A DNA stretch of 64,000 bases from Linanthus parryae. Its lineage: Eukaryota > Streptophyta > Magnoliopsida > Ericales > Polemoniaceae. Positions within the stretch are counted from its first letter, which is position 1; each line of letters starts with the position of its first letter. The notes below the pieces were generated by a model. That model was not told where the DNA came from, did no database searches, and was given only the letters and a program-made list of their open reading frames with translations. The stretch is from assembly GCA_023055425.1 (NCBI GenBank), contig JALGPY010000004.1:21351718-21415717 (forward strand), in the 5' to 3' direction. The translations under genes and the position numbers were made by a program. Positions 36,811 through 50,210 of the stretch are shown here, piece by piece.

Positions 36811-39454
36811 TTATCAGAAGTTTTCTTTAATATTTTTAAGATGTCTTTTTTTTTAGTTAGTTGGGTGTAAATTAGTGGGTGAAGTGTAGTGGGTCGTGTA
36901 ACGTTGTAGCGTGACCAAAACGTGTCTTTTTAATAACTTTTACGTAACCAACCACCGCGTAGAATGGTATACCCGCCACACCATAACACTTCTCCTTCAT
37001 CTTCCCCAAACCTTCAATTGGTAACCAGTAATGTTCCTTCCCCAATTTCCGGCGACTCTCCACCCAACGGCAAAGCCAAAAATTTTACCTCATCCTCTCC
37101 CAAATTTTGTCCCGATTCGTTCTAATCGAATCAAAGACTCAAATCAACGCAATCAATTCCACCAATTTGACGTTTCCAAATTGAACCCGAAAATTTCTCT
37201 TGGCGAAATTGATTTTCTCCAATCTACCCAACTAATCTCAGTTCTCTCTCCCTCCCTCGTCTCTCTCTCTCGCGCTCTGTCTTTCTCTCTCGCTATCTCT
37301 CTCTCTCGCCCCTGTCCCTCTGCTCTCTGTTGGCGCCGAGCAAAAACCCAGGCCGACGGCACCAGGCCCGAAGCCCAGAACCGCCGACGGAACCCGGGCC
37401 GCCCGACGCCGCCGTCCGTCGTCCCTCTGCGTCGCCGAACCACCCGGCGTCGTCGTCCCCTGCTTCGTCCGCCATCACCACCACCGTTCCCTCCCTCTCC
37501 TTCCGACGAGCTCCACAAGCGGTAGTGCTTGTTTCGCTCCAGTTCCGACCAATCACCGCTGCTCCTCTTCGTCCTTGCCAATTGTCCGACCGGTAAATCG
37601 AGACCCACTGTTGTTGCTCAATCTTTTGTTTCAGAAATTATCTTCGCCTCTCCATCTTGTATTTGGGGTATAGATGTAACTGTTGTGGGTTTGAGAAGTT
37701 GAAGATTGAGACGGAGAGTTGTTGGAAAAAAAAATGGGTTGAAACACCTTGTAACTTGTGGGGTAATCTTTGTAGAATCTGAAACTGTAAAGGGGCTATT
37801 TTCATGTTAATAAACTTGGGGGTTTGTTGTTGTATTTTAATAATCTGTTATATATACATATATATATATATTTAACAAATCGTAGTTTAAAGTATATATA
37901 TATTTTATCAAATGTAAGTTAATGATCTTTTTTCAAAAAAATAAGTATGCAACTTTATAATCAAATTAAAATAGTATTTTATAAGTGTATATTAATTATA
38001 CTATATTCTCTTAAACAACTAAATAATCATGTTTTCGATTTTATCGCAAAATAAATTATTTTCACTTATAACATGGTTTTTGCTAATATAACTTTATAAT
38101 AAAAATAGTTAAGCTTTAGCTTTAGTTTAAGCTCTCATTTTCATTTATCTAAACTTTAAAATTTATATAGCTATCTTTGTGTATATAATTTCACCTTAGT
38201 AATTTAAATAAATATTCTAGAACATCTAATAAAGTTTTCTTTACCTCAAATATTACTTTTATAATTATAAGTCACTATTTTTCTTATTTTAATTTATATT
38301 CTAAACGTAAAATTATAGCTAGTGTAATATATTTTGTTTGGGGAATTAATTGGGGATTTCACTTGCATTTCATATAGGACAATTTAATTGCAATTTGTTG
38401 TGTGATGAATATGTGTTAATATAGGATTATGTGATTATTGTAGATACCGAGTTCGTAGGAGGCGAGTTCATCGAGGACCCCTACTACTAGTTCAGTGCTA
38501 GCTTGTGTGTGTGAAGTTCTCACCTCATTCCAGGTAAGTTTATGCGCACAATACTTTAACTATCAAAATATGTCTTGGCGTGTGTTACTCGTGTTTCGAA
38601 CAACTATTTTTAAGTCTCAAATTTTGACAATCTCTCTTGCAAATATTCTTTTTGAAAGATATGTGGTTACTTCTGAATTTCGATCCGATGTTTATAAAAT
38701 GATCTTGTGGAATATAAATGAACGATAAATGATATGGGGCGATGTACAGAGGATGTGTGTGAAGGCTATGGCCGGAGCGCACGTGAGACGACCTCCTAGG
38801 GTTTCATACCCTACCCTATACGGGTTTATAAAATTGTGAAAGCTATAGAGTACTACCTATGCATGTGTGGGTCACAACTGTATAGGGGTGTCGACACTTA
38901 AGGTCCTTTAGCTATGTGATGGGCGGGGTAGTGTCGGGCTACCTACAAACGCTCTGGGTGAATTGGGATGGACTGTGATATCCCAAGAGGTACCTGTGTG
39001 ATGATATTATTGCATCGTGACCTCTATGTGGGCAATCGTTACCCGCTGGGCTCTAATACGCCTCAGCTCAACTAATAAGTAAAAATGTGGAATCTCTTCA
39101 GTTACATTCTTTTCATTCTTTCAGCCAAAACTCTGTTTTACATATTGTGGTATATTTCTTACTCAGTTTTCACTGACAAATGTTTTTCTGCGTCGGCTTT
39201 TGCCATTTGAAAACCCGCAGGTTATGAATAAAGGTGGGGGAACGCGCACACGTAGTTGAAGGCGAATAAGAAGCTAGGAATCACCTAGTTAAATTGTTAA
39301 CATTTAGTTGAATTTTGAGAATTCAAACTTTGTCATCGTTGTTTCCTTTTAAAACTTTGTAAGGAGGGTTTCTCCTTTACTTTTAAGTCAATAAAGCACT
39401 CTTGGATATCGTTAAGTTGTACTAGCAAGGAACCGTAGGTTCCGGGTTGTTTCA
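36618..39454 (+). repeat. 3' LTR of the Tekay element
   Basis: 2837 bp, same ends as the 5' LTR. It differs by scattered substitutions, by a shorter (ATT)n tract at 36724-36811 and by a shorter AT tract near 37860. It is followed by the target duplication TAATG. Confidence 0.95.
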
Positions 39455-40313
39455 TAATGTATTTGGTTATGCATGCTTATGAGATTGATCTTCCAAAGCT
39501 TGTGATGGAACAAATTCTATATAGCCAAGCCAATCAGAGAAAACACCCATTACCATATGCCAATTTGCTCACCTCATCTTCCAGCATTTTGAAATTCCAA
39601 CTGATAGGGAAGAGACTATTACTTCTGGATTTGGGATGCGTAATGAGAAAGCATTTGAGAAGATTGGTTTGGTGAAAACCAGTGCTAAAACTTGGAAGCT
39701 ATACTCATACTTGACTGAAGAAGAGTTGAGTTCCAATAAATTTCTCAAACCCTAGACTTTGACCCCTACCTCAAGCCAAACCTCTCAGCCTCAAGATAAC
39801 TCCTTAGTCCTTCAAAATTTGGATGGACTTCAGATGGACATTGATGAAGTGAAGGCAAATCAACATGAGTTTGGAACTGATCTTAGGCATGTGAAGTACA
39901 TGGTTGAAAAACATCTTCAAAAACATGACATTGTTTGATGTGCCTGAAGAGGTATCTCAAGCTGCAGAGGGTACCAAAAAGGTTGATTCAGCCAAGGATC
40001 TGATCAGTGAACACTCAACTTAGGATGAGACTGCTCAGGTAAAGGATAAAGGAAAGCAGGTGGTTGATGATCAAGTTGATGAAGATCAAGAGGAAGAAGT
40101 TGACAATCCAGATTCAGGAGCACTGCTTATAGATCTCAAGAAGAAGAAATCGAAGAAGAAAAATGTTCCATAAATTGTGGTTGCTGCTGATCTATTTGAG
40201 GGAGAAGGTGAAGCTGATGTTGATGTGGCTCAACAAGAAGAAGAACAGGTTGATGATGATGAGGGAAATAGTTAGGAAGAGGATGCAGAGCAGCAAGGAG
40301 ATGAATACCCAAC
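39455..40313 (+). pseudogene. SIRE-like extra 3' ORF, second part
   Basis: The interrupted frame resumes (MYLVMHAYEIDLPKLVMEQI) and continues through frameshifts to an acidic, lysine-rich tail near 40313. The text resembles plant SIRE-associated ORFs of unknown function. It is not expressible as one protein. Confidence 0.55.
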
Positions 40314-40811
40314 CCCTTAACTCTTGCCTACTCTTTCTTCTCCTTTTCAAGGCCTTGAAACCCTTTTCAAAGTCTTGAAAATTTGATCTTTTCAAACAGT
40401 CTTTTAAAGTCTTTCCCAAAAACTTTGATCCAACATCTTCTAATTCTTTTTTGATGAAAGTCAAAAAGGGGGACAAATAAATTAGGTTTGTATTTTCTTA
40501 CTAGGAGACCTGACCTGATTTTTGGTCAGTAGAATTATTTGAACTTTGATGTTATGTGCTATTTTCTGTAAGTTAATAAGTTGGATTTTTTTTGGACATC
40601 ATATGCTATAATTGACTGTACTACATGCTAATGAGTATTTTTTGCAGATTGAGTATCAAACAGATTGTGGTTTCGTCTTTCATAAAGGGGAGATTTTAAG
40701 TTCAATTATGTTTTAAGACTTGAAATAGCTAGTCTATTCCAAGGCCTTGAAACAGCTTTCGAAGCCTTGAAACTGACTGTGCTTTATATGCATGAACTTA
40801 GGGGGAGTTAC
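40314..40811 (+). other. SIRE-like 3' UTR and polypurine tract
   Basis: Contains palindrome pairs at 40345/40365 and 40737/40757. Purine-rich stretches lie at about 40470 (AAAAAGGGGGAC) and at 40798-40808 (TTAGGGGGAG), the latter just before the inferred LTR start. Confidence 0.65.
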
Positions 40812-41961
40812 TGATCTTGATTCAACTCCTAAACCTCTTTGAATGATTAGTTGATACTTGATGATGAAAGACAAAGTATTGTGACACATTTAAAAGCATC
40901 TAATATCATCTGTTTGACTCAGTTTTGCAGGAAATTTTGTTTCCTTTTTTACAGGATTTGCTTCCTAACCTGAGTTTTGCTGGAAATGAATTTATGTGAT
41001 GATTTGATTCTTAGATCAATTCAGCTGTTGATAGTTGCTCAACAGTTGTTCATATAATATCAAATCAGTATCATTGAAGATATTGATCAAACTATCCGTT
41101 GGAGAAGCTCCTGAAGATCTGCATTTCAAACTGCTCTATGAAAGAAGAAAAGCTAGTGCTACAAAATAGGGAACTTTGTTATGAGAAGATCCTGAAGATC
41201 TTCATTTCAAACTGCTCCACAAAAGAAGAAAAGCTGAATCTATGCAACGGGACAATTAGCAGAGACACTCAAAAACATTCAAGGATTGACAAGCAACAAA
41301 GAAGCAGATTCATTTCTCTCTATCCAAGCATTTGAAGAACACTGCATACTCACTACTGACTCAGTTCTAGTGTTCTTCTCTTCTGAACTTCATTTGTATA
41401 TCATTTTAATACACATCTAGTTCTTATTCTCAAGGATTATTCAAGGTGAAAAATAGAGAATTCTTAGTGAATCAGATAGCTAGAGTAGGTTCCAGATAGG
41501 TTAGTGAGAACCACAAGTTGTAACAGAGTAAGGCATCTCTCTGTGCTTGAGATCTAGGGCTTAGCTTAGGATTGATAACAATTGTGTTGAAAATCCTTCA
41601 AGGATAAGATCCCTGAGGTAGAGACGTAGGGTTAAGTGGACTGAACTCTATATATCTTGTATCTCTTGCATTTACTTTTCAGCTCCATACATAGTTATTT
41701 TGCAGCATTCAAAACGGTTTCATTTCAAGGGTTTGAAACTCATTTCAAGGCCTTGAAATAGACTTATCTCTTTATACTTCAACTGTTTTTATTCCAAGGG
41801 CTTGAAACTCATTTCAAGGCCTTGAATCACTCTTTACTCTTTACAAGTCTTTTGTAACCACTCTTCTTGCAAGTTTAGCAAAATTTGACATACTCTATTC
41901 AACTCCCCCCCCCCCTTCTAGAGTATTGATCTTGCATTTCTACCTACTGTACACCCCTTCA
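40812..41961 (+). repeat. 3' LTR of the SIRE-like element
   Basis: It ends CACCCCTTCA, exactly as the 5' LTR. The start at TGATCTTG is inferred from the preceding purine tract and cannot be checked because the 5' LTR is truncated. An imperfect duplication of about 70 bp lies near 41098-41230. Palindrome pairs lie at 41723/41743 and 41792/41812. Confidence 0.75.
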
Positions 41962-42048
41962 ATTTTAATTTTGAAAAATATTTTGATTTTAGTTTATTTG
42001 AAATTGAAAGGTCCTACTAACCGTCGAACCGTCGGCTCTGATACCATC
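41962..42048 (-). other. Remaining internal sequence and PBS of the old Tekay-like element
   Basis: The minus strand reads TGGTATCAGAGCCGACGGTT after the LTR end, matching the plus-strand Tekay sequence just after its 5' LTR. Only about 87 bp survive before the SIRE LTR. Confidence 0.8.
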
Positions 42049-44936
42049 TGCAACACCCCACCAAATCACACGGCCGGCCGAACCGCATGTTTGGAGAGAT
42101 GTCTACGCCCCGAGGTGATGAGCCTCATTGGGAACGGAGCAGGATCGCCGGTTCACAGTTAGTACAACCATCTAATATCCAAATATATATTATACATTCA
42201 AAATAAACTAATGACATTGTCCGGAAGAAATAAGCACATTACTTTACAAAATGAAAAATGCTAGGTGGAGTACTAAACAACTTAACACCCTATCCATCGG
42301 CGTCGTGATTGTCTCCCACCTTACTCGTAACCTGCGGGTTTTGAATTAGCACAAGCAGACCGCAGAAAACATATAATCAGTAAAAACCGAGTAAATTCAT
42401 ACTGCAATATGTAAAACGAGTTTTGGCACAAAAGCATGTATATGAATCACATGATATTTAACGGGAATCCAAATGAGCTGTCAAATATTAACCGATTCAT
42501 TTCATATCATTTAGTTTAGCTGGCGTAGTGTTGCCCAGCCGGTGGCAAATGCCCCTGAGAGGCTACAATGCAATATATACTACCATATGGTGCCTCTTGG
42601 GATATTTAAGATCCCAATTCACCCGAGCGTTGTGGGATTCCCATACGTCAATCCCGGCTCATAAACACGACTATGAGACCTTAAGTGTCGACACCCCTAT
42701 ACCGTAGTAACCCGCACAGGTATAAGTAGTACTCCATAGTATTATAATAAAACGGGAGATCTCTTATTGGCGCTCCCGGCCGTAGCCATAAATACAAAGG
42801 AGGATCGCTTATTGGCGCCTCCGGCCGGAGCCATAACTAAAGGGGGATCGCTTACTGGCGCCCCCGGCCGTTGCCGTAATTTCCGCATCCTCTGTGCATT
42901 GCCCCAATTATATTATAGTGCATTTATTCATTTGCGTTTCCCAGTAACATGGTCCCATCATCACTTTGATTTTCAGTTTTCATTCCACAACCATAATATT
43001 TGTACCCAAAATTCATGATTTTCAACCGTAATATTTGAAAGGGAGAATTTTTCAAAATATAGATCACAGTGCTTGATCAATCTCGCAAGTTAAGACAATT
43101 TTTAATGCACACAACATCACACTTTCACAGTTAAAGTATCGCACATAAGAACTTACCGATTATTAGGAGGTTGGTATATCTATGGCAACGGGAGTCCTAC
43201 CACTCGTACTCAACAAACTCGTCGTCTACGAAATCGTTGCCTACATATTATAATTTATGATTATTCAAAACCCGACTAGTATGTGAGATGCAATTATGCG
43301 ATGCATTTCCTCATTTTTCTTTTTATGAATCCTTTATTTTATTTCAATACAACCCATACTCCCCCGATTAACTTCTAAAGAAGTTCCGAAACAACTTAAT
43401 GTTTCTTGTGAAAATCCTAGTAGGTATCCTCTTACTTAAAGAGAATAACATGATTAAAAGTATTCAACGTTGGGATTTAAATCTCACAAAAGGGCCAATA
43501 TTTGTTAGTAGAAAGATTTAACAATGCTAGTTTATATATACAAATTCACAAGACTAGTTCGCTTATAAGCGAATAATACGAATATACAAACTTTCAATGA
43601 TAAATCTTAATGTTTTTACTTTGCCAAAGCATATAATCAACCATATACTCTTCTTAATTATAAAATTCGGATAACAATATTCAACAAGAGCTATTTAGTA
43701 GGCTTTAATCTAGTGAAAATATATTTATTTTAAGAAAATATTGACTTTGTCCTTATTTAGATTAGTTCAATACATAGGAAATTCCAATAATATTTTTCCT
43801 CTTACTATATATTCTTAGTCCATAGATTTCTAAGAAGCAATATATAACTATTTAATTTTGGCTATAATTTCAAGTTATACAGATACTATCTTTAATTAGT
43901 CTAACTATAATAACTATATATAAAACAAAATTATCATTTAGGAGGTTACAAAATCTCATTTAATAAATACACATATCGAGTCCATCAAAATATAATAATA
44001 ACATAGCCAAGTTTTCATAAATATTCTTTCTTAAACTATTATACATAAGTATTTACTTATATAGATAATTGGGTTATAAATACTAAAACTAGATATTTAA
44101 GTTTATTAAAAATTCGGTTTGTGTAGTTCACAACTAGATCCCCAATACATTTGTGAATAACATAATCAACCCCCCCCCCCCCCCCCGCCCTCTTACAATA
44201 TTATTTTCATATTATTCTCATATCACGCCCAACTTTTGTTTAATATCAAAGTCACCCCCCTTTCACCCACATGAACTTCATTACAAATCTATTTATTTTC
44301 CTCTATTTATTTCCAATAGATAAGTAGTTAACCTCAATAATATTATAGATAAGTTAATAAAAATATAAATAATAATGTTTAGATAAATGGCAGGGGCCGC
44401 CCCCAAAGTTTCAGATTTAACTTTATACCCTACAATTTATCTTTAAGACAAAACTACCCCCCTTTCACATAATTAATAGATTTGTTAAAAGACAAATACT
44501 CCCCCCATAGTTTCCGTAAAGTACAAAAGTCACCCCCTTAGTACCCATACGTAAACTTCATTTTCAACCTCTCAAATTGATTCATGAAGCCTTCAATATA
44601 ATGATATCCATGAAGTTTTGATCACCTAGAACTCTAATCCAAGTAAAAACAACGAGATCCATGCCAAGAATCGATCTAAACGATTACTGAATGAATGAGA
44701 AATTGTTCGCCGAAGTTGGGTTGAAACCCGCCGGAATTTATGGCGCTCCGGCGGCTCAGCGGTCGGTTCAGGGTGTCTCACGGGTTTTTGGGACCTCAGG
44801 GAGGTTGGGAGAGTCACTGGAAAGGACGAAGAAGGGTGGATGAGGCCGGCGGATGGGTTTCCCGTCGGGTCGGACCTTTGGGTCTCATTCAGCGGTGGCC
44901 TTTGCCGCCGCTGTAACCGCTGTTGTTCTACTCTAT
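42049..44936 (-). repeat. Right (5') LTR of the old Tekay-like element, first part
   Basis: Starts TGCAACACC. The left part matches 2148-3986 without the Mutator-like insertion. It is AT-rich at 43300-44550, with a poly-C run at about 44170-44186 and a GC-richer leader-like block at 44690-44930. The LTR is interrupted at 44936 by the array and resumes at 53518, for a total of about 4.0 kb. The minus-strand open frame at 44626-44817 is LTR sequence, not a gene. Confidence 0.75.
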
Positions 44937-45414
44937 TGAAGGGCAGGAAGGATCTATCACATACAGATCTACAACATGAATTATAGCGGAAGATTCATGT
45001 TTTTACCTTGTCTTCCTAAGCTCCTTTATGCAGCGGATAATCGTTTGTTGTTTGCTTTCACGCGCCTCCTTCTTGATCTTGCTCCCACCAATCTAGTGTG
45101 AATCTCGAGGACGAACACTTTGATCCACACCATGTTCCACCTCCTTGGATGGAGTTGGAGAGAGACTAGGGTTCTCTACAACTAGTATGAATCTAGACAG
45201 AGTAACTTTACTGTGTGGAATAGCCATTAGCCTTAGCATAATGTGTAGGAGGCTACCTCCTTATATAGGCAAAACTTCTCCTAGGTTTGCACATAAACCC
45301 CTAGGGTTTGAGCCTTAGCTACTAACCCCTCTAGTTTGTGCATTAGTGCAACTAACCCCATAAGGTTATGATTATTGCATTGGGCACCCCACATGGACGC
45401 ACCAATTGCTAACA
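44937..45414 (-). repeat. LTR A, copy 1
   Basis: 478 bp. In its own orientation TGTTAGCAATTG...GCCCTTCA, with a TATATAAGG box. The left flank is native host sequence ending TCTAT. C does not precede this copy. Confidence 0.9.
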
Positions 45415-46519
45415 TCTATTTTGCGCAACCAGAGAGGGAGATAGAGACACAGGGACAGAGAGAAGAGGCCGAGAGATAGTGGGATGGTTTGGAGGTGGAG
45501 GTTCCGATGGTGATGGTGGGGCGACGGGGATGGTTGTGGTGATGTTGGCGGCTGTTGTTGTCGTTGTTGCTGCTGTCTCAAGCGAACACAGAGAGAGAGA
45601 CAGAGGGATATGAGATTGAGAGGGGGAAAAGGGGTTGGTGGTGATGATGGTGGCTGTAATGGAGGAGGTGGTGTTGGTGTTGGCAGTGGTAGTGGTGGTT
45701 GTTGTTGGTGCCTCTATTTTATCAAGAGGAAGAGGGAGACATAAATTTTTGGTGATGGAGAAGATGGTGGTGGTCAAGACAAGAGAAGAGTGGTGGCAGT
45801 GGTGGTGGTGTTGTTTGTGATGGTGATGGTGGTTGTGGTGATGGTTGTGTTTTTTCCGAAGAAGAAGATGAAGGAGATGATGGAGTGTTGATTGATGTGC
45901 CACGTCAGGAGATTATGGACGCGCCGACGTCGGCCATGTGCCACGTCAGCATGCCACGTGGCATGCCACGTCAGCACCTATGCTGACGTCAGCTGCCACG
46001 TCAGCCCGCCACGTTATCGCCACGTCAGCTGCCACGCCATCCGACACGTGGCTGCCACGTCAACCACTTGCTGACGTGGCACCGCCACGTCATCTGCCAC
46101 GTCAGCAGCCGCCCCCAGCCCTTAGGCGCGTGCGGCGCGTGGGGGCGGCGTCGGTGGCGCGTGAAGCCCACGCGCCGCCTTCCCGTGCTCCGTTCCCGAC
46201 GAAATTAATTTTTCCGGGATCGTCTTTTCGTCCTGATCCCGATTATGTGGTCAAAATCCAATTTTAACAAGTTTTTGAAAAATGTGTTCTACTGATTGGA
46301 TCTAGCAGTCCAGATTAATACAGTTCCGAATCTTTGAAAATTCATAACTAATTCATCGTAAATCCAAAAATTATAAAATTTATATTTCTGGAATCCAAAA
46401 CTCTACCTAACCATATAGGTTTCGTCTACTAGTTATGAAATTTCAGAAACTCAATTTTTAAATCAGATTCGGGAACGCATATCGAGGCACGAAAAACAAA
46501 CTTATGGCTCTGATACCAA

Positions 46520-46997
46520 TGAAGGGCAGGAAGGATCTATCACATACAGATCTACAACATGAATTATAGCAGAAGATTCATGTGTTTACCTTGTCTTCCT
46601 AAGCTCCTTTATGCAGCGGATGATCGTTTGTTGTTTGCTTTCACGCGCCTCCTTCTTGATCTTGCTCCAACCAATCTAGTGTGAATCTCGAGGACGAACA
46701 CTTTGATCCACACCATATTCCACCTCCTTGGATGAAGTTGGAGAGAGACTATGGTTCTCTACAACTAGTATGAATCTAGACAGAGTAACTTTACTGTGTG
46801 GAATAGCCATTAGCCTTAGCATAATGTGTAGGAGGCTACCTCCTTATATAGGCAAAACTTCTCCTAGGTTTGCACATAAACCCCTAAGGTTTGAGCCTTA
46901 GCTACTAACCCCTCTAGTTTGTGCATTAGTGCAACTAACCCCATAAGGTTATGATTATTGCATTGGGCACCCCACATGGGCGCACCAATTGCTAACA
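46520..46997 (-). repeat. LTR A, copy 2
   Basis: 478 bp, preceded by the complementary PBS and followed by TCTAT. Confidence 0.9.
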
Positions 46998-47483
46998 TCT
47001 ATTTTGCGCAACCAGAGAGGGAGAGAGAGACACAGGGACAGAGAGAAGAGGCCGAGAGATAGTGGGATGGTTTGGAGGTGGAGGTTCCGATGGTGATGGT
47101 GGGGCGACGGGGATGGTTGTGGTGATGTTGGCGGCTGTTGTTGTTGTTGTCGTTGTTGCTGCTGTCTCAAGCGAACACAGAGAGAGAGACAGAGGGATAT
47201 GAGATTGAGAGGGGGAAAAGGGGTTGGTGGTGATGATGGTGGCTGTAATGGAGGAGGTGGTGTTGGTGTTGGCAGTGGTAGTGGTGGTTGTTGTTGGTGC
47301 CTCTATTTTATCAAGAGGAAGAGGGAGACATAAATTTTTGGTGATGGAGAAGATGGTGGTGGTCAAGACAAGAGAAGAGTGGTGGCAGTGGTGGTGGTGT
47401 TGTTTGTGATGGTGATGGTGGTTGTGGTGATGGTTGTGTTTTTTCCGAAGAAGAAGAGGAAGGAGATGATGGAGTGTTGATTG

Positions 47484-47725
47484 ATGTGCCACGTCAGCGT
47501 GGCCATGTGCCACGTCAGGAGATTATGGAGGCGCCGATGTCGGCCATGTGCCACGTCAGCATGCCACGTCAGCACCTATGCTGACGTCAGCTGCCACGTC
47601 AGCCCGCCACGTTATCGCCACGTCAGCTGCCACGCCATCCGACACGTGGCTGCCACGTCAGCCACTTGCTGACGTGGCACCGCCGCGTCATCTGCCACGT
47701 CAGCCCTAGGGCCACGTCAGCAGCC
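47484..47725. promoter_or_regulatory. Cluster of GCCACGTCA motifs in C block (representative unit)
   Basis: Nine copies of GCCACGTCA and one reverse copy TGACGTGGC lie in about 240 bp, plus related CACGTG-like and GACGTC cores. ACGT-core sites of this form are known binding sites for plant bZIP factors. Equivalent clusters start at about 45895, 49099, 50697 and 52352 in the other units. Confidence 0.65.
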
Positions 47726-48134
47726 GCCCCCAGGCCTTAGGCGCGTGCGGCGCGTGGGGGCGGCGTCGGTGGCGCGTGAAGCCCACGCGCTGCCTTCCCG
47801 TGCTCCGTTCCCGACGAAATTAATTTTTCCGGGATCGTCTTTTCGTCCTGATCCCGATTATGTGGTCAAAATCCAATTTTAACAAGTTTTTGAAAAATGT
47901 GTTCTACTGATTAGATCTAGCAGTCCAGATTAATACAGTTCCGAATCTTTGAAAATTCATAACTAATTCATCGTAAATCCAAAAATTATAAAATTTATAT
48001 TTCTGGAATCCAAAACTCTACCTAACCATATAGGTTTCGTCTACTAGTTATGAAATTTCAGAAACTCGATTTTTAAATCAGATTCGGGAACGCATATCGA
48101 GGCACGAAAAACAAACTTATGGCTCTGATACCAA

Positions 48135-48612
48135 TGAAGGGCAGGAAGGATCTATCACATAGAGATCTACAACATGAATTATAGCAGAAGATTCATGTGT
48201 TTACCTTGTCTTCCTAAGCTCCTTTATGCAGCGGATGATCGTTTGTTGTTTGCTTTCACGCGCCTCCTTCTTGATCTTGCTCCCACCAATCTAGTGTGAA
48301 TCTCGAGGACGAACACTTTGATCCACACCATATTCCACCTCCTTGGATGAAGTTGGAGAGAGACTAGGGTTCTCTACAACTAGTATGAATCTAGACAGAG
48401 TAACTTTACTGTGTGGAATAGCCATTAGCCTTAGCATAATGTGTAGGAGGCTACCTCCTTATATAGGCAAAACTTCTCCTAGGTTTGCACATAAACCCCT
48501 AGGGTTTGAGCCTTAGCTATTAACCCCTCTAGTTTGTGCATTAGTGCAACTAACCCCATAAGGTTATGATTATTGCATTGGGCACCCCACATGGGCACAC
48601 CAATTGCTAACA
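48135..48612 (-). repeat. LTR A, copy 3
   Basis: 478 bp, preceded by the complementary PBS and followed by TCTAT. Confidence 0.9.
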
Positions 48613-49732
48613 TCTATTTTGCGCAACCAGAGAGGGAGAGAGAGACACAGGGACAGAGAGAAGAGGCCGAGAGATAGTGGGATGGTTTGGAGGTGGAGGT
48701 TCCGATGGTGATGGTGGCGCGACGGGGATGGTTGTGGTGATGTTGGCGGCTGTTGTTGTTGTTGTCGTTGTTGCTGCTGTCTCAAGCGAACACAGAGAGA
48801 GAGACAGAGGGATATGAGATTGAGAGGGGGAAAAGGGGTTGGTGGTGATGATGGTGGCTGTAATGGAGGAGGTGGTGTTGGTGTTGGCAGTGGTAGTGGT
48901 GGTTGTTGTTGGTGCCTCTATTTTATCAAGAGGAAGAGGGAGACATAAATTTTTGGTGATGGAGAAGATGGTGGTGGTCAAGACAAGAGAAGAGTGGTGG
49001 CAGTGGTGGTGGTGGTGTTTGTGATGGTGATGGTGGTTGTGGTGATGGTTGTGTTTTTTCCGAAGAAGAAGAGGAAGGAGATGATGGAGTGTTGATTGAT
49101 GTGCCACGTCAGCGTGGCCATGTGCCACGTCAGGAGATTATGAACGCGCCGACGACGGCCATGTGCCACGTCAGCATGCCACGTCAGCACCTATGCTGAC
49201 GTCAGCTGCCACGTCAGCCCGCCACGTTATCGCCATGTCAGCTGCCACGCCATCCGACACGTGGTTGCCATGTCAGCCACTTGCTGACGTGGCACCGCCG
49301 CGTCATCTGCCACGTCAGCAGCCGCCCCCAGCCCTTAGGCGCGTGCGGCGCGTGGGGGCGGCGTCGGTGGCGCGTGAAGCCCACGCGCCGCCTTCCCGTG
49401 CTCCGTTCCCGACGAAATTAATTTTTCCGGGATCGTCTTTTCGTCCTGATCCCGATTATGTGGTCAAAATCCAATTTTAACAAGTTTTTGAAAAATGTGT
49501 TCTACTGATTGGATCTAGCAGTCCAGATTAATACAGTTCCGAATCTTTGAAAATTCATAACTAATTCATCGTAAATCCAAAAATTATAAAATTTATATTT
49601 ATGGAATCCAAAACTCTACCTAACCATATAGGTTTCGTCTACTAGTTATGAAATATCAGAAACTCGATTTTTAAATCAGATTCGGGAACGCATATCGAGG
49701 CACGAAAAACAAACTTATGGCTCTGATACCAA

Positions 49733-50210
49733 TGAAGGGCAGGAAGGATCTATCACATACAGATCTACAACATGAATTATAGCAGAAGATTCATGTGTTT
49801 ACCTTGTCTTCCTAAGCTCCTTTATGCAGCGGATGATCGTTTGTTGTTTGCTTTCACGCGCCTCCTTCTTGATCTTGCTCCCACCAATCTAGTGTGAATC
49901 TCGAGGACGAACACTTTGATCCACACCATATTCCACCTCCTTGGATGAAGTTGGAGAGAGACTAGGGTTCTCTACAACTAGTATGAATCTAGACAGAGTA
50001 ACTTTACTGTGTGGAATAGCCATTAGCCTTAGCATAATGTGTAGGAGGCTACCTCCTTATATAGGCAAAACTTCTCCTAGGTTTGCACATAAACCCCTAG
50101 GGTTTGAGCCTTAGCTACTAACCCCTCTAGTTTGTGCATTAGTGCAACTAACCCCATAAGGTTATGATTATTGCATTGGGCACCCCACATGGGCGCACCA
50201 ATTGCTAACA
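49733..50210 (-). repeat. LTR A, copy 4
   Basis: 478 bp, preceded by the complementary PBS and followed by TCTAT. Confidence 0.9.
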
